The notes beneath the pieces are model-generated. The model worked only from the letters and a program-made list of their open reading frames with translations. It had not been told where the DNA came from and did no database searches. Of a DNA stretch of 64,000 nt, positions 9,646 through 17,353 are shown one piece after another (the stretch's first letter is position 1; every line of letters begins with the position of its first letter). This DNA comes from Lentzea sp. NBRC 102530 (GTDB lineage: Bacteria; Actinomycetota; Actinomycetes; Mycobacteriales; Pseudonocardiaceae): the NCBI RefSeq assembly GCF_030269365.1, contig NZ_BSTF01000023.1:1-64000 (forward strand). The letters are read 5' to 3'. Both the position numbers and the translations under genes were made by a program.

Positions 9646-10440
9646 GTGCTAACCGATGAAGCCGCGACCTACGCCTCGTGGTTCTCCACGCTGTCCGACG
9701 CGACGAGGGTGCGCCTGCTGCACCACGTGGCCTCGTCGCCGGTCCCGGTCACCGTCGGCGAACTGACCACCCTGCTGGGCGTGAGCCAGTCCACCTGCTC
9801 GCACCACGTCCGCAAGCTGGCCGAGGTCGGCTTCCTGCACGTGCAACGCGAGGGCACGACGACGCTCGTCACGGTCAACCCGGCCTGCTGCACGGGCCTG
9901 CCGCACGCGGCGGACGCCGTGATGGGCGCGCTGGCGTCGGGTTCGGTCCGGCCGGTCGACGGCGTGACGATCAGGGCCATGACCGCCGCCGACTGGCCCG
10001 AGGTGCGGCGCATCTACGGCGAGGGCATCGCCTCGGGCAACGCCACGTTCGAGACCGAGGTCCCGTCACGCCGGACGCTCGAGTCGAAGTGGCTGCCGGA
10101 CCACCGCTGGATCGCCGAACTGGACGGCAGGGTCGCAGGATGGGCGTCGGCCGCCCCCGTCTCGCCGCGCGAGTGCTACTCGGGCGTGGCGGAGACGTCG
10201 ATCTACGTGGCCGACGCCTCGCAGGGCAGGGGTGTCGGCAAAACCCTGCTGCACCACCAGGTCTCGGCGGCGGACGCGGACGGCCTGTGGACGTTGCAGG
10301 CGGTGGTCTTCCCGGAGAACCGGGCCAGCATCGCGTTGCACCACAAGGCGGGCTTCCGCACCGTGGGGCTGCGCGAGCGGATCGCGCAGCACCACGGCGA
10401 GTGGCGCGACACCGTCCTCTTGGAACGGCGTCGCGACTAG
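9646..10440 (+). CDS. ArsR-type regulator fused to GNAT acetyltransferase (ArsN1-like)
   Basis: 264 residues with two domains. Residues 1-90 are an ArsR/SmtB winged helix (SDATRVRLLHHVA, STCSHHVRKLAEVGF) ending in a vicinal cysteine pair (C81, C82) in NPACCTGLPHAADAVMG, a position used for As(III) sensing in some ArsR proteins. Residues about 108-264 are a GNAT enzyme of the phosphinothricin/arsinothricin N-acetyltransferase type, with YVADASQGRGVGKTLL as acetyl-CoA loop and HHKAGFRTVGLRERI. The GTG start lies 32 bases after the previous stop. No other ars gene is visible nearby. Domain calls are solid; the substrate is inference. Confidence 0.85.
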   Translation: MLTDEAATYASWFSTLSDATRVRLLHHVASSPVPVTVGELTTLLGVSQSTCSHHVRKLAEVGFLHVQREGTTTLVTVNPACCTGLPHAADAVMGALASGSVRPVDGVTIRAMTAADWPEVRRIYGEGIASGNATFETEVPSRRTLESKWLPDHRWIAELDGRVAGWASAAPVSPRECYSGVAETSIYVADASQGRGVGKTLLHHQVSAADADGLWTLQAVVFPENRASIALHHKAGFRTVGLRERIAQHHGEWRDTVLLERRRD

Positions 10441-10474
10441 CGACCAAGCAGGTGACCGGAAGTCTTGTCCGCAC

Positions 10475-10579
10475 CGCGAACCTGCTTCACGTTTCCTTGC
10501 CGCACGCGGGGACCTTTCGTGTAGTCACAGCGAACGAAAGGTCCCCGCGTGCGGTCCGGCAACGTGAAGCAGGCTCGCG
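10475..10579. repeat. Long inverted repeat, 46-base arms
   Basis: Left arm 10475-10520 and right arm 10534-10579 match at 41 of 46 positions as reverse complements around a 13-base loop. The inner 21 bases next to the loop pair perfectly. It lies between the convergent ArsR-GNAT gene and the thioredoxin-like gene. It could act as a bidirectional terminator, but it is much longer than the other terminators here, so a palindromic repeat element is equally likely. Confidence 0.8.
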
Positions 10580-10608
10580 ACAGTGGACGGGAGTTCGGGG
10601 CCGGGCGC

Positions 10609-11577
10609 TCAGTACAGCGCCGACGCCAGGTTGCGGCGGGCGGCGGCCACGCGCGGGTCGTCGGCCGGGAACAGCTCGAACAGCCCGACCAGGTGCTGCC
10701 GGACGCGGTCGCGGTCGTCCCCGTACACCCGGCGGACGGTGTCGACGAGACGCTTGAACGCCTCCTCGACCAGCTGCCCGGCGACCTGCGCGTCGGCGGC
10801 GGCCAGCTGGGCGTCGATGTCCTCGGGCGCGCCGTCGGCCTTGGCGATCACGGCCGGGTCGACGCTCTCGGCCCGTTCGGCGAACTTGGCCTGCGCGAGG
10901 CCTTCCTTCGCGAGTTCGTTGGCCGGCTCGGACGCCAGGATCTCCGAGTAGAACCCTTGCGCGGCAACGTAGTCGCCACGTTCGAAGGCCTCCTCGGCCG
11001 CGACGATGCGCGGGTCCTCGGGGATCTCCTCGGGCTCGACGGGGCCTCCGGCGCGGGCCTCGCCGGCGCGGATGCCGGGCAGGCGGTCGCGCAGGGCGTC
11101 GAGCAGGCGGGCGATCCACTGCGACAGCTCGGCGTCCGCGATGGGGCCGGCGAACGCGTCGATCGGCTGGCCGGCGGCGACGGCGACGGTCGTGGGCACG
11201 GACTGCACCCCGAACGCCTGGCCGATGCGCGGCGCGGTCTCCAGGTCGACGCGGGCGAGGATCCACGCGCCCCCGGACGCCTGGGCGTAGCGGGTGAGCG
11301 ACGCGGCCAGTTGCTGCGACTCCGGGCTGTAGGAGGCCCCCAGCAGCACCACGACGGGCACCTGCAGGGACTGCTCGACCACGGCCTGGAACGAGGCCTC
11401 GGTGACGTCCACGATCCACGGCGCGGACCCGTTGTCGGGGGTGGGGGCAGCAGCGGTGGCGGGCGCCGCGGCGGCGGTGCGGGCCGCGTCGGCCCGTGCC
11501 TTCAGGGCACCCAGGTCGACGGCGCCCGAGAGCGCGGCGGACAGTGCGGCGGTCTTGCGAGGATCAGGCCTTGTCAC
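10609..11577 (-). CDS. Thioredoxin-fold/TPR protein (YbbN/CnoX-like), no active-site cysteines
   Basis: About 322 residues: Ala-rich N-terminus, a thioredoxin-like domain (about residues 52-165, with the cis-Pro loop SVPTTVAV) and a C-terminal tetratricopeptide-like helical region ending FPADDPRVAAARRNLASALY. Where thioredoxin has WCGPC, this protein has SYSPES (about 82-87), so it cannot do thiol-disulphide exchange. In the YbbN family such proteins act as holdases or co-chaperones. The GTG at 11577 overlaps the upstream stop (GTGA); an ATG at 11586 is the alternative, but AGG touches it directly. Confidence 0.85.
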   Translation of the reverse strand: MTRPDPRKTAALSAALSGAVDLGALKARADAARTAAAAPATAAAPTPDNGSAPWIVDVTEASFQAVVEQSLQVPVVVLLGASYSPESQQLAASLTRYAQASGGAWILARVDLETAPRIGQAFGVQSVPTTVAVAAGQPIDAFAGPIADAELSQWIARLLDALRDRLPGIRAGEARAGGPVEPEEIPEDPRIVAAEEAFERGDYVAAQGFYSEILASEPANELAKEGLAQAKFAERAESVDPAVIAKADGAPEDIDAQLAAADAQVAGQLVEEAFKRLVDTVRRVYGDDRDRVRQHLVGLFELFPADDPRVAAARRNLASALY

Positions 11578-12407
11578 GTGTTCCATCCTGGCACGGCTAG
11601 TTCCCGGACCGGGTCCAGGGCCATCGGGTTGACGCGCATCGCCTCGTTGGCCGCGGCGATGCGTAGAGCGAGCGGTGTCATCAGTTCGACGAACCGCGCG
11701 GTGCCGGTCTCCCCCAGCGCTTCCCACGGCGCCGTGGCGGCGGCATCGGTCGCCGCTTCCACCGCGGGGAGGTCGCCGGGCAGGTCCGCCACCTCTTCCC
11801 ACTCCTCGACAGTCCAACCACGCGCGGCGCGCATGTATGCCGGGTCGAGAGAATGTTCACGCGCGTAGAGCGCAAGCGCTTGGCAAGGTCCGATGCCGGC
11901 GGCCACCAGCGCGGCGACGTGACCGTCGCCCCGAGCCTCGCGCAAGATCGTGCAGGCGTGCCACAGTGCCAGGTGAGGCTGCTCGGGCCAGGGCAACGCG
12001 CGGTTCGCCGCCGCCAGCGGGCGACCACCCAGCGGTGCCGCCAGCGCCGCCTCGCGGGCGAGGACCGCCGCCTCCTCGACCTCCGGCGCGTCCACCGGGC
12101 CGAGCAGGCGCCGCAACGCCCCGTCCACGCCCTCCAGCCGCACCCGCAGGAACTCCTCGGGTGACGCGACCGCCCACGCGTCCGGCAGCGCACGGCGGAC
12201 CATGCGCGGCGCGAAGTTGTAGAAGACCGCCTCCACCAGTTCCGGCGACGCCGCACCGAGCGGGGCGGCCCGCAGGCCGAAGTAGCCCATCCAGCCGCCC
12301 TTGCAGCCCAGCGCGTCGGTCGCCGCCCTGGACTCGGGCGTGAAGTACGTGACGTCGTGGTAGGGCTCGAACCTCAACCACAGCTGCCTCGCGTCCACGC
12401 CAGACAC
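11574..12407 (-). CDS. SCO6745-like (SalK-type) protein
   Basis: A 277-residue soluble helical protein resembling the actinobacterial SCO6745/SalK family: CKGGWMGYFGLRAAPLGAASPELVEAVFYNF near residues 34-65 and TPLALRIAAANEAMRVNPMALDP at the end. The biochemical role is not established. The GTG start (MSGVDARQLW) is the first in the frame with reasonable context, and the stop is coupled to the thioredoxin-like gene by a GTGA overlap. No signal peptide or membrane helix is seen. Confidence 0.65.
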   Translation of the reverse strand: MSGVDARQLWLRFEPYHDVTYFTPESRAATDALGCKGGWMGYFGLRAAPLGAASPELVEAVFYNFAPRMVRRALPDAWAVASPEEFLRVRLEGVDGALRRLLGPVDAPEVEEAAVLAREAALAAPLGGRPLAAANRALPWPEQPHLALWHACTILREARGDGHVAALVAAGIGPCQALALYAREHSLDPAYMRAARGWTVEEWEEVADLPGDLPAVEAATDAAATAPWEALGETGTARFVELMTPLALRIAAANEAMRVNPMALDPVRELAVPGWNT

Positions 12408-12557
12408 GCTAGCCCAGCCCGCAGCGCCGCACGGGTCCGCTCACCGGGGCGGCGTAGAGCCGTTCCGCCATCCGTGGACGACACGTCCGCGACCCGCCGC
12501 GTTCCCACATCCTGGACAGTGCGGCCGGGCCCGCAGATGATCTTCAAACGCCGGTCG

Positions 12558-12863
12558 TCAGGGGGTGTCCGAAAGCTGCTCCTCGATCCGTTCGACCTTG
12601 GCCCTCAGTTGCCCGGAGTACCCGGGACGGATGTCCGCCTTGAGCACCAGGGACACCCGCGAAGCACTGGCCTGCACGGCCTCCGTCGCCCGCTTGACGA
12701 CGTCCATCACCTCGTCCCACTCCCCCTCGACCAGCGTGAACATCGCGTTGGTCTCGTTGGGCAGGCCGGAGGACCGCACGATCCGGACGGCCTCGGCGAC
12801 GGCCTTGGCGACACTTCCGGATTCGTCCGAACCGGACGGGGCAACACTGAACGCGACGAGCAC
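12558..12863 (-). CDS. MTH1187/YkoF-type thiamine-binding protein
   Basis: A 101-residue ferredoxin-like-fold protein of the MTH1187/YkoF (formerly DUF77) family. It begins MLVAFSVAPSG and carries SSGLPNETNAMFTLVEGEWDEVM and a C-terminal RVSLVLKADIRPGYSG, the usual family landmarks. Members bind thiamine or related molecules; no enzymatic role is claimed. The start is the GTG at 12863, with AGGAGG five bases upstream; an earlier in-frame GTG overlaps that ribosome site. It is divergent from the MarR gene. Confidence 0.8.
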   Translation of the reverse strand: MLVAFSVAPSGSDESGSVAKAVAEAVRIVRSSGLPNETNAMFTLVEGEWDEVMDVVKRATEAVQASASRVSLVLKADIRPGYSGQLRAKVERIEEQLSDTP

Positions 12864-12899
12864 GCGCACCTCCTGGTGATCCACAGGTGTACTGACTGG

Positions 12900-12913
12900 T
12901 AGCTTCGGTGCCC
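12900..12913 (+). promoter_or_regulatory. Possible -10 box of a leaderless marR transcript
   Basis: TAGCTT at 12900-12905 lies 8 bases before the ATG at 12914, and no Shine-Dalgarno sequence is visible. This spacing fits leaderless transcription, which is common in actinomycetes. No convincing -35 is seen. Confidence 0.35.
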
Positions 12914-13411
12914 ATGACACCGCTGCCGTTCGATCCGATCGCCCGCGCGGCCGAACTGTGGGACGACCGGGTGGGTTCGTCGACGTCGATGGCCGCCGTC
13001 ACGAGCGTCATGCGGGTCCAGCAAATCATCCAGTCCGCCGTGGACGCAGCCCTCAAACCGCACGGGCTCACGTTCGCGCGCTACGAGGCGTTGGTGCTCC
13101 TCTACTTCTCCCGCAAGGGCGCGCTGCCGATGCGGGTGATGGGCGAACGCCTCCAGCTGCACCCGACGAGCGTCACGAACATCGTCGACCGGCTGGAGAG
13201 CGACGGCCTCGTGCGCCGCACGCCGCACCCGACGGACCGCCGCACCACGCTGGTCGAGATCACCGACGCCGGGTTGCAGCGGCGGGAGAGCGCGACCGCG
13301 GCCGTGGTCGACGTGAACCTCGGGCTCAAGGGCCTCACGGACCGGCAGACCGAGCAGCTCACCGACCTGCTCGCGAAGGTGCGCCGGGCGAGCGGCGACT
13401 TCGAGGACTAA
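12914..13411 (+). CDS. MarR family transcriptional regulator
   Basis: A 165-residue dimeric winged-helix regulator. An N-terminal helix region (DPIARAAELWDDRVG) leads into the MarR core: LTFARYEALVLLYFSRKGALP, LQLHPTSVTNIVDRLESDGLV (recognition helix) and the wing RTPHPTDRRTTLVEITDAG. The ATG at 12914 is preferred to the GTG two codons earlier because of the -10-like TAGCTT just upstream. Target genes are unknown; candidates are itself and the divergent thiamine-binding-type gene 50 bases away. Confidence 0.88.
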   Translation: MTPLPFDPIARAAELWDDRVGSSTSMAAVTSVMRVQQIIQSAVDAALKPHGLTFARYEALVLLYFSRKGALPMRVMGERLQLHPTSVTNIVDRLESDGLVRRTPHPTDRRTTLVEITDAGLQRRESATAAVVDVNLGLKGLTDRQTEQLTDLLAKVRRASGDFED

Positions 13412-13452
13412 TTCGGTTGGGCGGTCGGGCCGTTCTGTGGCCTGATGGGCCC

Positions 13453-14508
13453 ATGTCGGAACGACCGGATCGCGTGGCCGTCGCGCTTGTCAGCACCCCC
13501 GGTGGGTTCATCGGCCGCACCAGCCCGTTCGCCGTCGAGACCCCGATGTGGAACCACGTCGAGCCGGTCAACGCCGCGCTGCACGACCTGCTCGGCGTGC
13601 GGACGAGCGTGCTGCGGCTGGTCTCGGTCCAGGGTGGCGACGTGCCGTTCGGCGGGGTCGTCACGTATCACGTCGAAGCGCACGAAGAGCCTGATCACGG
13701 TCTCCTCGAACCCGTGCGGGCACCCGAACCCGATGCCGACCACCGGTTGCCGTGGGCGCGACTCGGCGGACCCGCCGAGCTGGTCGAGTGGGCAGGCGCG
13801 ACGATCACCCGTACCGGCCCTGCCGTGCAGGTGCGGACGTGGAACCTGTCGAGCGTGCACCGGCTGCCCACCGCGAACAGACCGGTGTGGCTCAAGGCCG
13901 TGCCGCCGTTCTTCGCCGACGAGGGCTCGGTGATCAGGATGGTCGCCGAGCACGACCCGTCCCTCGTGCCCGAGGTGCTCGCGTCCGCGCCGCACCGGGT
14001 GCTGATGAGCCAGGCGGAGGGCACCAAGTGCTGGCCGGTCGACGCCGCGCACGTCAAAGCGGTCGTACCGCGCTGGGTGGCGGTGCAGCACGCGCTGGCG
14101 GGCGAGCCCCGGCTCAGGCCGTCCGCCGTGCCGATGCCGGACTTCGGCTTGCCCGACACGCTCACGCACGGCGACTTCCACCCCGGCAACTGGCTGAGCA
14201 GCGGCGTGGTCATCGACTGGTCCGACGCCGTCTGGGGCCATCCGGCGCTCGACGCGGCCCGGCTCATGGAGTACGCGGACCGCGGCCTGCACGACCTGAT
14301 CCGGACCGTGTGGAGCGAGGCGTGGCTGACGCACCGCCCGGACAGCGATCCGCTGGCGGCGCTGGAGATCGCGCCGCGCGCGTCCCGGCTGCACAACGCC
14401 GTGAAGTACCAGCAGTTCCTCGACAACATCGAGGAGTCCGAGCGGATCTACCACGAGGGCGACCCGCAGGTGGAGCTGCGCGAGGCGCTGAAGCTGGTGT
14501 CCGGGTGA
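13453..14508 (+). CDS. APH-fold phosphotransferase, tandem copy 1
   Basis: 351 residues. The C-terminal half is an aminoglycoside-phosphotransferase-type kinase domain: LTHGDFHPGNWLSSG (catalytic Asp) and VVIDWSDAVWGHPALDAARL (Mg-binding Asp). The N-terminal third begins VAVALVSTPGGFIGRTSPF and has no recognised domain; it may take the N-lobe role. The next gene is a close paralogue joined by a GTGA overlap, so this is a tandem duplication in one operon. The substrate is unknown; the fold covers sugar, amino-alcohol and antibiotic kinases. Confidence 0.78.
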   Translation: MSERPDRVAVALVSTPGGFIGRTSPFAVETPMWNHVEPVNAALHDLLGVRTSVLRLVSVQGGDVPFGGVVTYHVEAHEEPDHGLLEPVRAPEPDADHRLPWARLGGPAELVEWAGATITRTGPAVQVRTWNLSSVHRLPTANRPVWLKAVPPFFADEGSVIRMVAEHDPSLVPEVLASAPHRVLMSQAEGTKCWPVDAAHVKAVVPRWVAVQHALAGEPRLRPSAVPMPDFGLPDTLTHGDFHPGNWLSSGVVIDWSDAVWGHPALDAARLMEYADRGLHDLIRTVWSEAWLTHRPDSDPLAALEIAPRASRLHNAVKYQQFLDNIEESERIYHEGDPQVELREALKLVSG

Positions 14509-15548
14509 GCGAGCGGTCGTTCGTCGCCCTGGTCAGCACGCCGAGCGGGTTCGCGGGCCGCACGGACGTGATCGAGGTCGGGTCGCGCTGGTGGCCCGAC
14601 ACCGAACCCGTCAACGAGGCGCTGCAACGGCTGCTGGGCGTCGAGACCGACGTGCTCCGGCTGGTGTCGGTCGAGGGCGGGAGGGCACCCGCCGGCGGCC
14701 TGGTCACCTACCACGTCGAGACGCGCGCGGAACCGGATCGCAGTTGCCTGAAGCCCGCCGACGAGCCTGCCGCGGACGCCCCGCACCGGTTGCCGTGGGC
14801 GCGTCTCGGCGGCCCGGCCGAGCTGCTGAACTGGGCTGATGCGCACGTGGAGCGCACCGGCCCCGCCGTGCAGGTGAAGTCGTGGAACCTGTCGAGCGTG
14901 CACCGGCTGCCCACCGCGAACGGACCGGCGTGGCTCAAGGCCGTGCCACCGTTCTTCGCGAACGAGGGCGAGGTGATCGGGATGGTCGCCGCGCACGACC
15001 CCGGCCTGGTGCCCGAGGTGCTCGCCTCGGCGCCGTTGCGCGTCCTGCTCGGCCAGGCGGACGGTGAGGCGTGCTGGGACACGAGGCCCGAGCACATCAC
15101 GGAGGTCGTGCCGCGCTGGGTCGCCGTGCAGAACGCGCTCGCGGGTGAGCCTCGAGTGCGGCCGTGCCCGGTGCCGATGCCGGACTTCGGACTGCCGGAC
15201 ACCTTGGTGCACGGCGACTTCCACCCCGGAAACTGGTTCGACAGCGGCGTCGTCATCGACTGGTCCGACGTCGTGTGGGGCCACCCGGCGCTGGACGCGG
15301 GCAGGCTCATCGAGTTCTGCCGTCCCGAACTGGGCGACCTGATCCGCGAGGTGTGGAGCGAGGCGTGGCTGCGGCACCGGCCGGAGAGCCGCCCGCTCGC
15401 GGCCCTCGACACCGCCCGCCGGGCCGCGCACCTGCTGCTCGCGGTGCAGTACCAGCAATTCCTCGACAACATCGAGGAGTCCGAGCGGATCTACCACGAG
15501 GGTGACCCGCAGCGGCACCTCAGAGCTGTTCTGCCGCCGGCTCGGTGA
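14505..15548 (+). CDS. APH-fold phosphotransferase, tandem copy 2
   Basis: 347 residues, collinear with the preceding protein across its length: FVALVSTPSGFAGRTDVIEVG at the N-terminus, SWNLSSVHRLPTANGPAWLKAV in the middle, LVHGDFHPGNWFDSG and VVIDWSDVVWGHPALDAGRL in the kinase core, and the shared ending QFLDNIEESERIYHEGDPQ. The GTG start overlaps the previous stop. Both copies keep their catalytic residues, so neither looks decayed. The 3' end overlaps the convergent DUF3817 gene by 29 bases. Confidence 0.78.
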   Translation: MSERSFVALVSTPSGFAGRTDVIEVGSRWWPDTEPVNEALQRLLGVETDVLRLVSVEGGRAPAGGLVTYHVETRAEPDRSCLKPADEPAADAPHRLPWARLGGPAELLNWADAHVERTGPAVQVKSWNLSSVHRLPTANGPAWLKAVPPFFANEGEVIGMVAAHDPGLVPEVLASAPLRVLLGQADGEACWDTRPEHITEVVPRWVAVQNALAGEPRVRPCPVPMPDFGLPDTLVHGDFHPGNWFDSGVVIDWSDVVWGHPALDAGRLIEFCRPELGDLIREVWSEAWLRHRPESRPLAALDTARRAAHLLLAVQYQQFLDNIEESERIYHEGDPQRHLRAVLPPAR

Positions 15549-15843
15549 GGCGGCCGGTCTTCGACGCCCAGCGCTCGAAGAGGACGGTGCCGAACGGCGG
15601 GATGCTCGCGAGCAGCGCGAGGACCGTCGTGCGCGCGTCCCACTTGAGCGGCGCGACGGCCATCAGCGTCACCAGCACGTAGCCCACGAAGACGATGCCG
15701 TGGATCGGGCCGAAGACCTTCACGCCGATCTCGTTCTGCACGACGACGTACTTGAAGAACATCCCGAGCAGCAGGCCGGCCCAGGAGAGGGCCTCGGCCA
15801 GGGCGAGGATGCGGAACCGTCCGACCACGCTGGAGAACGTCAT
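15520..15843 (-). CDS. DUF3817 membrane protein
   Basis: A 107-residue membrane protein with about three helices (ILALAEALSWAGLLLGMFF, IVFVGYVLVTLMAV, TVLALLASIPPFGTVLF) and the conserved GPIHGIVFVGYV segment of DUF3817. Members are common in actinobacteria and have no established function. The ATG start sits a few bases from the edge of a degraded ABC-transporter region. The last 29 bases overlap the convergent kinase gene. Confidence 0.8.
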   Translation of the reverse strand: MTFSSVVGRFRILALAEALSWAGLLLGMFFKYVVVQNEIGVKVFGPIHGIVFVGYVLVTLMAVAPLKWDARTTVLALLASIPPFGTVLFERWASKTGRLTEPAAEQL

Positions 15844-15903
15844 GGTTCCCCATCATGAACCGTGACCGGCAGCACAGGACCACCGGGTCTGTACCGGTAT
15901 GTC

Positions 15904-16381
15904 CTATTCCTCCCATTTGAGGACGCGGGAGGCGAGGAACCCGACCACCAGCGAGAAGCCCACCAGGATCGCCGCCGGGACCGCCGGCGCCTCGATCCCC
16001 TTGCCGCGCACCAGCACGCCGTCGAGCGCGGCAGCGTCCACAGCGGACAGAACGCCCTTCTGCAACGTCACGTGCGTCGGTGCGTCGAGACCGCGCACCA
16101 GCACGGCGGGCGCGTCCAGGGCGGGTCGAGCGCCGCGGTCGGTTCGTCGAGGAACAGATGTCCGGGTCGTGCACGAGCGCGCACGCGATCGAAAGCCGTT
16201 GGCGTTGCCCGCCGGAGAGCTTCTCGAAGAACGACGACGCCCGGAGCTGAACCCCGATGCGCGGCAACAACTCCACGTTGCGCAGCCAGGGGATCTCCAG
16301 CGTGGTGGTCCTGCCGACGCCGTTCGGCCCGAGGATGCCGAAGAACTCGACCTCGGCCACGGCGAACGAGACGCCGTCCAC
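15904..16381 (-). pseudogene. Decayed ABC transporter: ATPase remnant joined to a permease C-terminus
   Basis: Reading leftward from 16381, one frame gives VSFAVAEVEFFGILGPNGVGRTTT (Walker A with the catalytic Lys replaced by Arg), then fragments resembling NVELLPRIGVQLRASSFFEKL and LSGGQRQRLSIACALVHDPD. The Q-loop region and the segment before the signature are missing. At about 16160 the frame shifts; one base over it reads LFLDEPTAALDP. Shortly after, another frame gives a permease-like C-terminal helix, ILVGFSLVVGFLASRVLKWEE, ending at the stop at 15904. At least two internal deletions, a frameshift and a fusion make it non-functional. Confidence 0.8.
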
Positions 16382-16451
16382 CGCTGGGTCAGCGCCAGGT
16401 GGCCGGCGGCGCGGAACGACGAAAGTCGCCGCGAAGTCGAGACGGAAGAGT

Positions 16452-17246
16452 TCAGCCGCCCGCGACGAGCAACGGGCAGGCGGTGTAGACGTCGTTCAAC
16501 CTTCGCAGCGCGGCGGAGAACTGCTCGAAGCGGGCGCGCGGAACGGCCGCCCGCACCTCGCCGACCACCTGCCACAGGTAGCGGTGCTCGTCGGTCTCGA
16601 CGACCGGCAGCGGCGAGCCCTCCGGCACGTCCGCGGCGAACGCGAGCGCCACCGCGGCGGCCCGCAGGCACGCGGTCGCGAGCGTCACGCAGTCCTCGAC
16701 CAGGGTGCGGTCGTCCTGCGCGCGCACGACCCCGCTGACGGCGAACCGGACGGCCTGCATCAGCGCGAGGTAGAGGCGCTGACCTGCCTGGATGCGCTCG
16801 AGCGGCAGGCTCTCGGTGCCGCAGCCGGGAGGCATGACGGTCATGCCGACCTGGGGGCGGCGCAGCACGTGGTCGAAGAGGGCCGTGGGGGCCCAGAGCA
16901 GGGTGCGCCAGGAGTCCTCGGTGATCGAGGTGCGCATGCGCGCGGCGTTCTCGAGCACGTCGAGGTAGGCGATCAGGACGCCGGAGAGGAAGATCCCGCC
17001 GCGGTCGCCGCCGACCCGCACGACACCGAAGCGGTCGTCGAGGTCGCACTCCTGCGTGCGGTAGCCGGGCGTCCACTCGATGACGCCGCTGCTCGCGAGC
17101 ACGACGCGGGCCAGGCGCTGGTGCACGGGCGACGCCGAGAGCACCGTGTCGTCCAGGCCCATCTGGACGAGCATGGACGCGGCGTGCTGCAACGACTCGC
17201 GCCGCTGGGGCACGAGGTCGGGGTGCAGCAGGCGGAACGGTTCCAC
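16452..17246 (-). CDS. Hypothetical protein, 264 residues
   Basis: No family was recognised. The protein is soluble-looking, mostly helical and has no signal peptide. Visible segments include EPFRLLHPDLVPQRRESLQ at the N-terminus and a Leu/Ala-rich middle (RIQAGQRLYLALMQAVRF). It starts at a GTG. The upstream neighbour on the same strand is the large LuxR regulator (stop at 17354), 107 bases away; downstream is the ABC pseudogene. Codon use matches the neighbours, supporting a real gene. Confidence 0.6.
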   Translation of the reverse strand: MEPFRLLHPDLVPQRRESLQHAASMLVQMGLDDTVLSASPVHQRLARVVLASSGVIEWTPGYRTQECDLDDRFGVVRVGGDRGGIFLSGVLIAYLDVLENAARMRTSITEDSWRTLLWAPTALFDHVLRRPQVGMTVMPPGCGTESLPLERIQAGQRLYLALMQAVRFAVSGVVRAQDDRTLVEDCVTLATACLRAAAVALAFAADVPEGSPLPVVETDEHRYLWQVVGEVRAAVPRARFEQFSAALRRLNDVYTACPLLVAGG

Positions 17247-17353
17247 GTCGCCCCCTCCCCTTGTCCGGTGTTGTACTCACCATGAACGGCAGGGGGCGGG
17301 AAGTCATCCGGATGAACCGCAGCGTTACGTCTCAGTTGGACGTGGCGTGCGCC

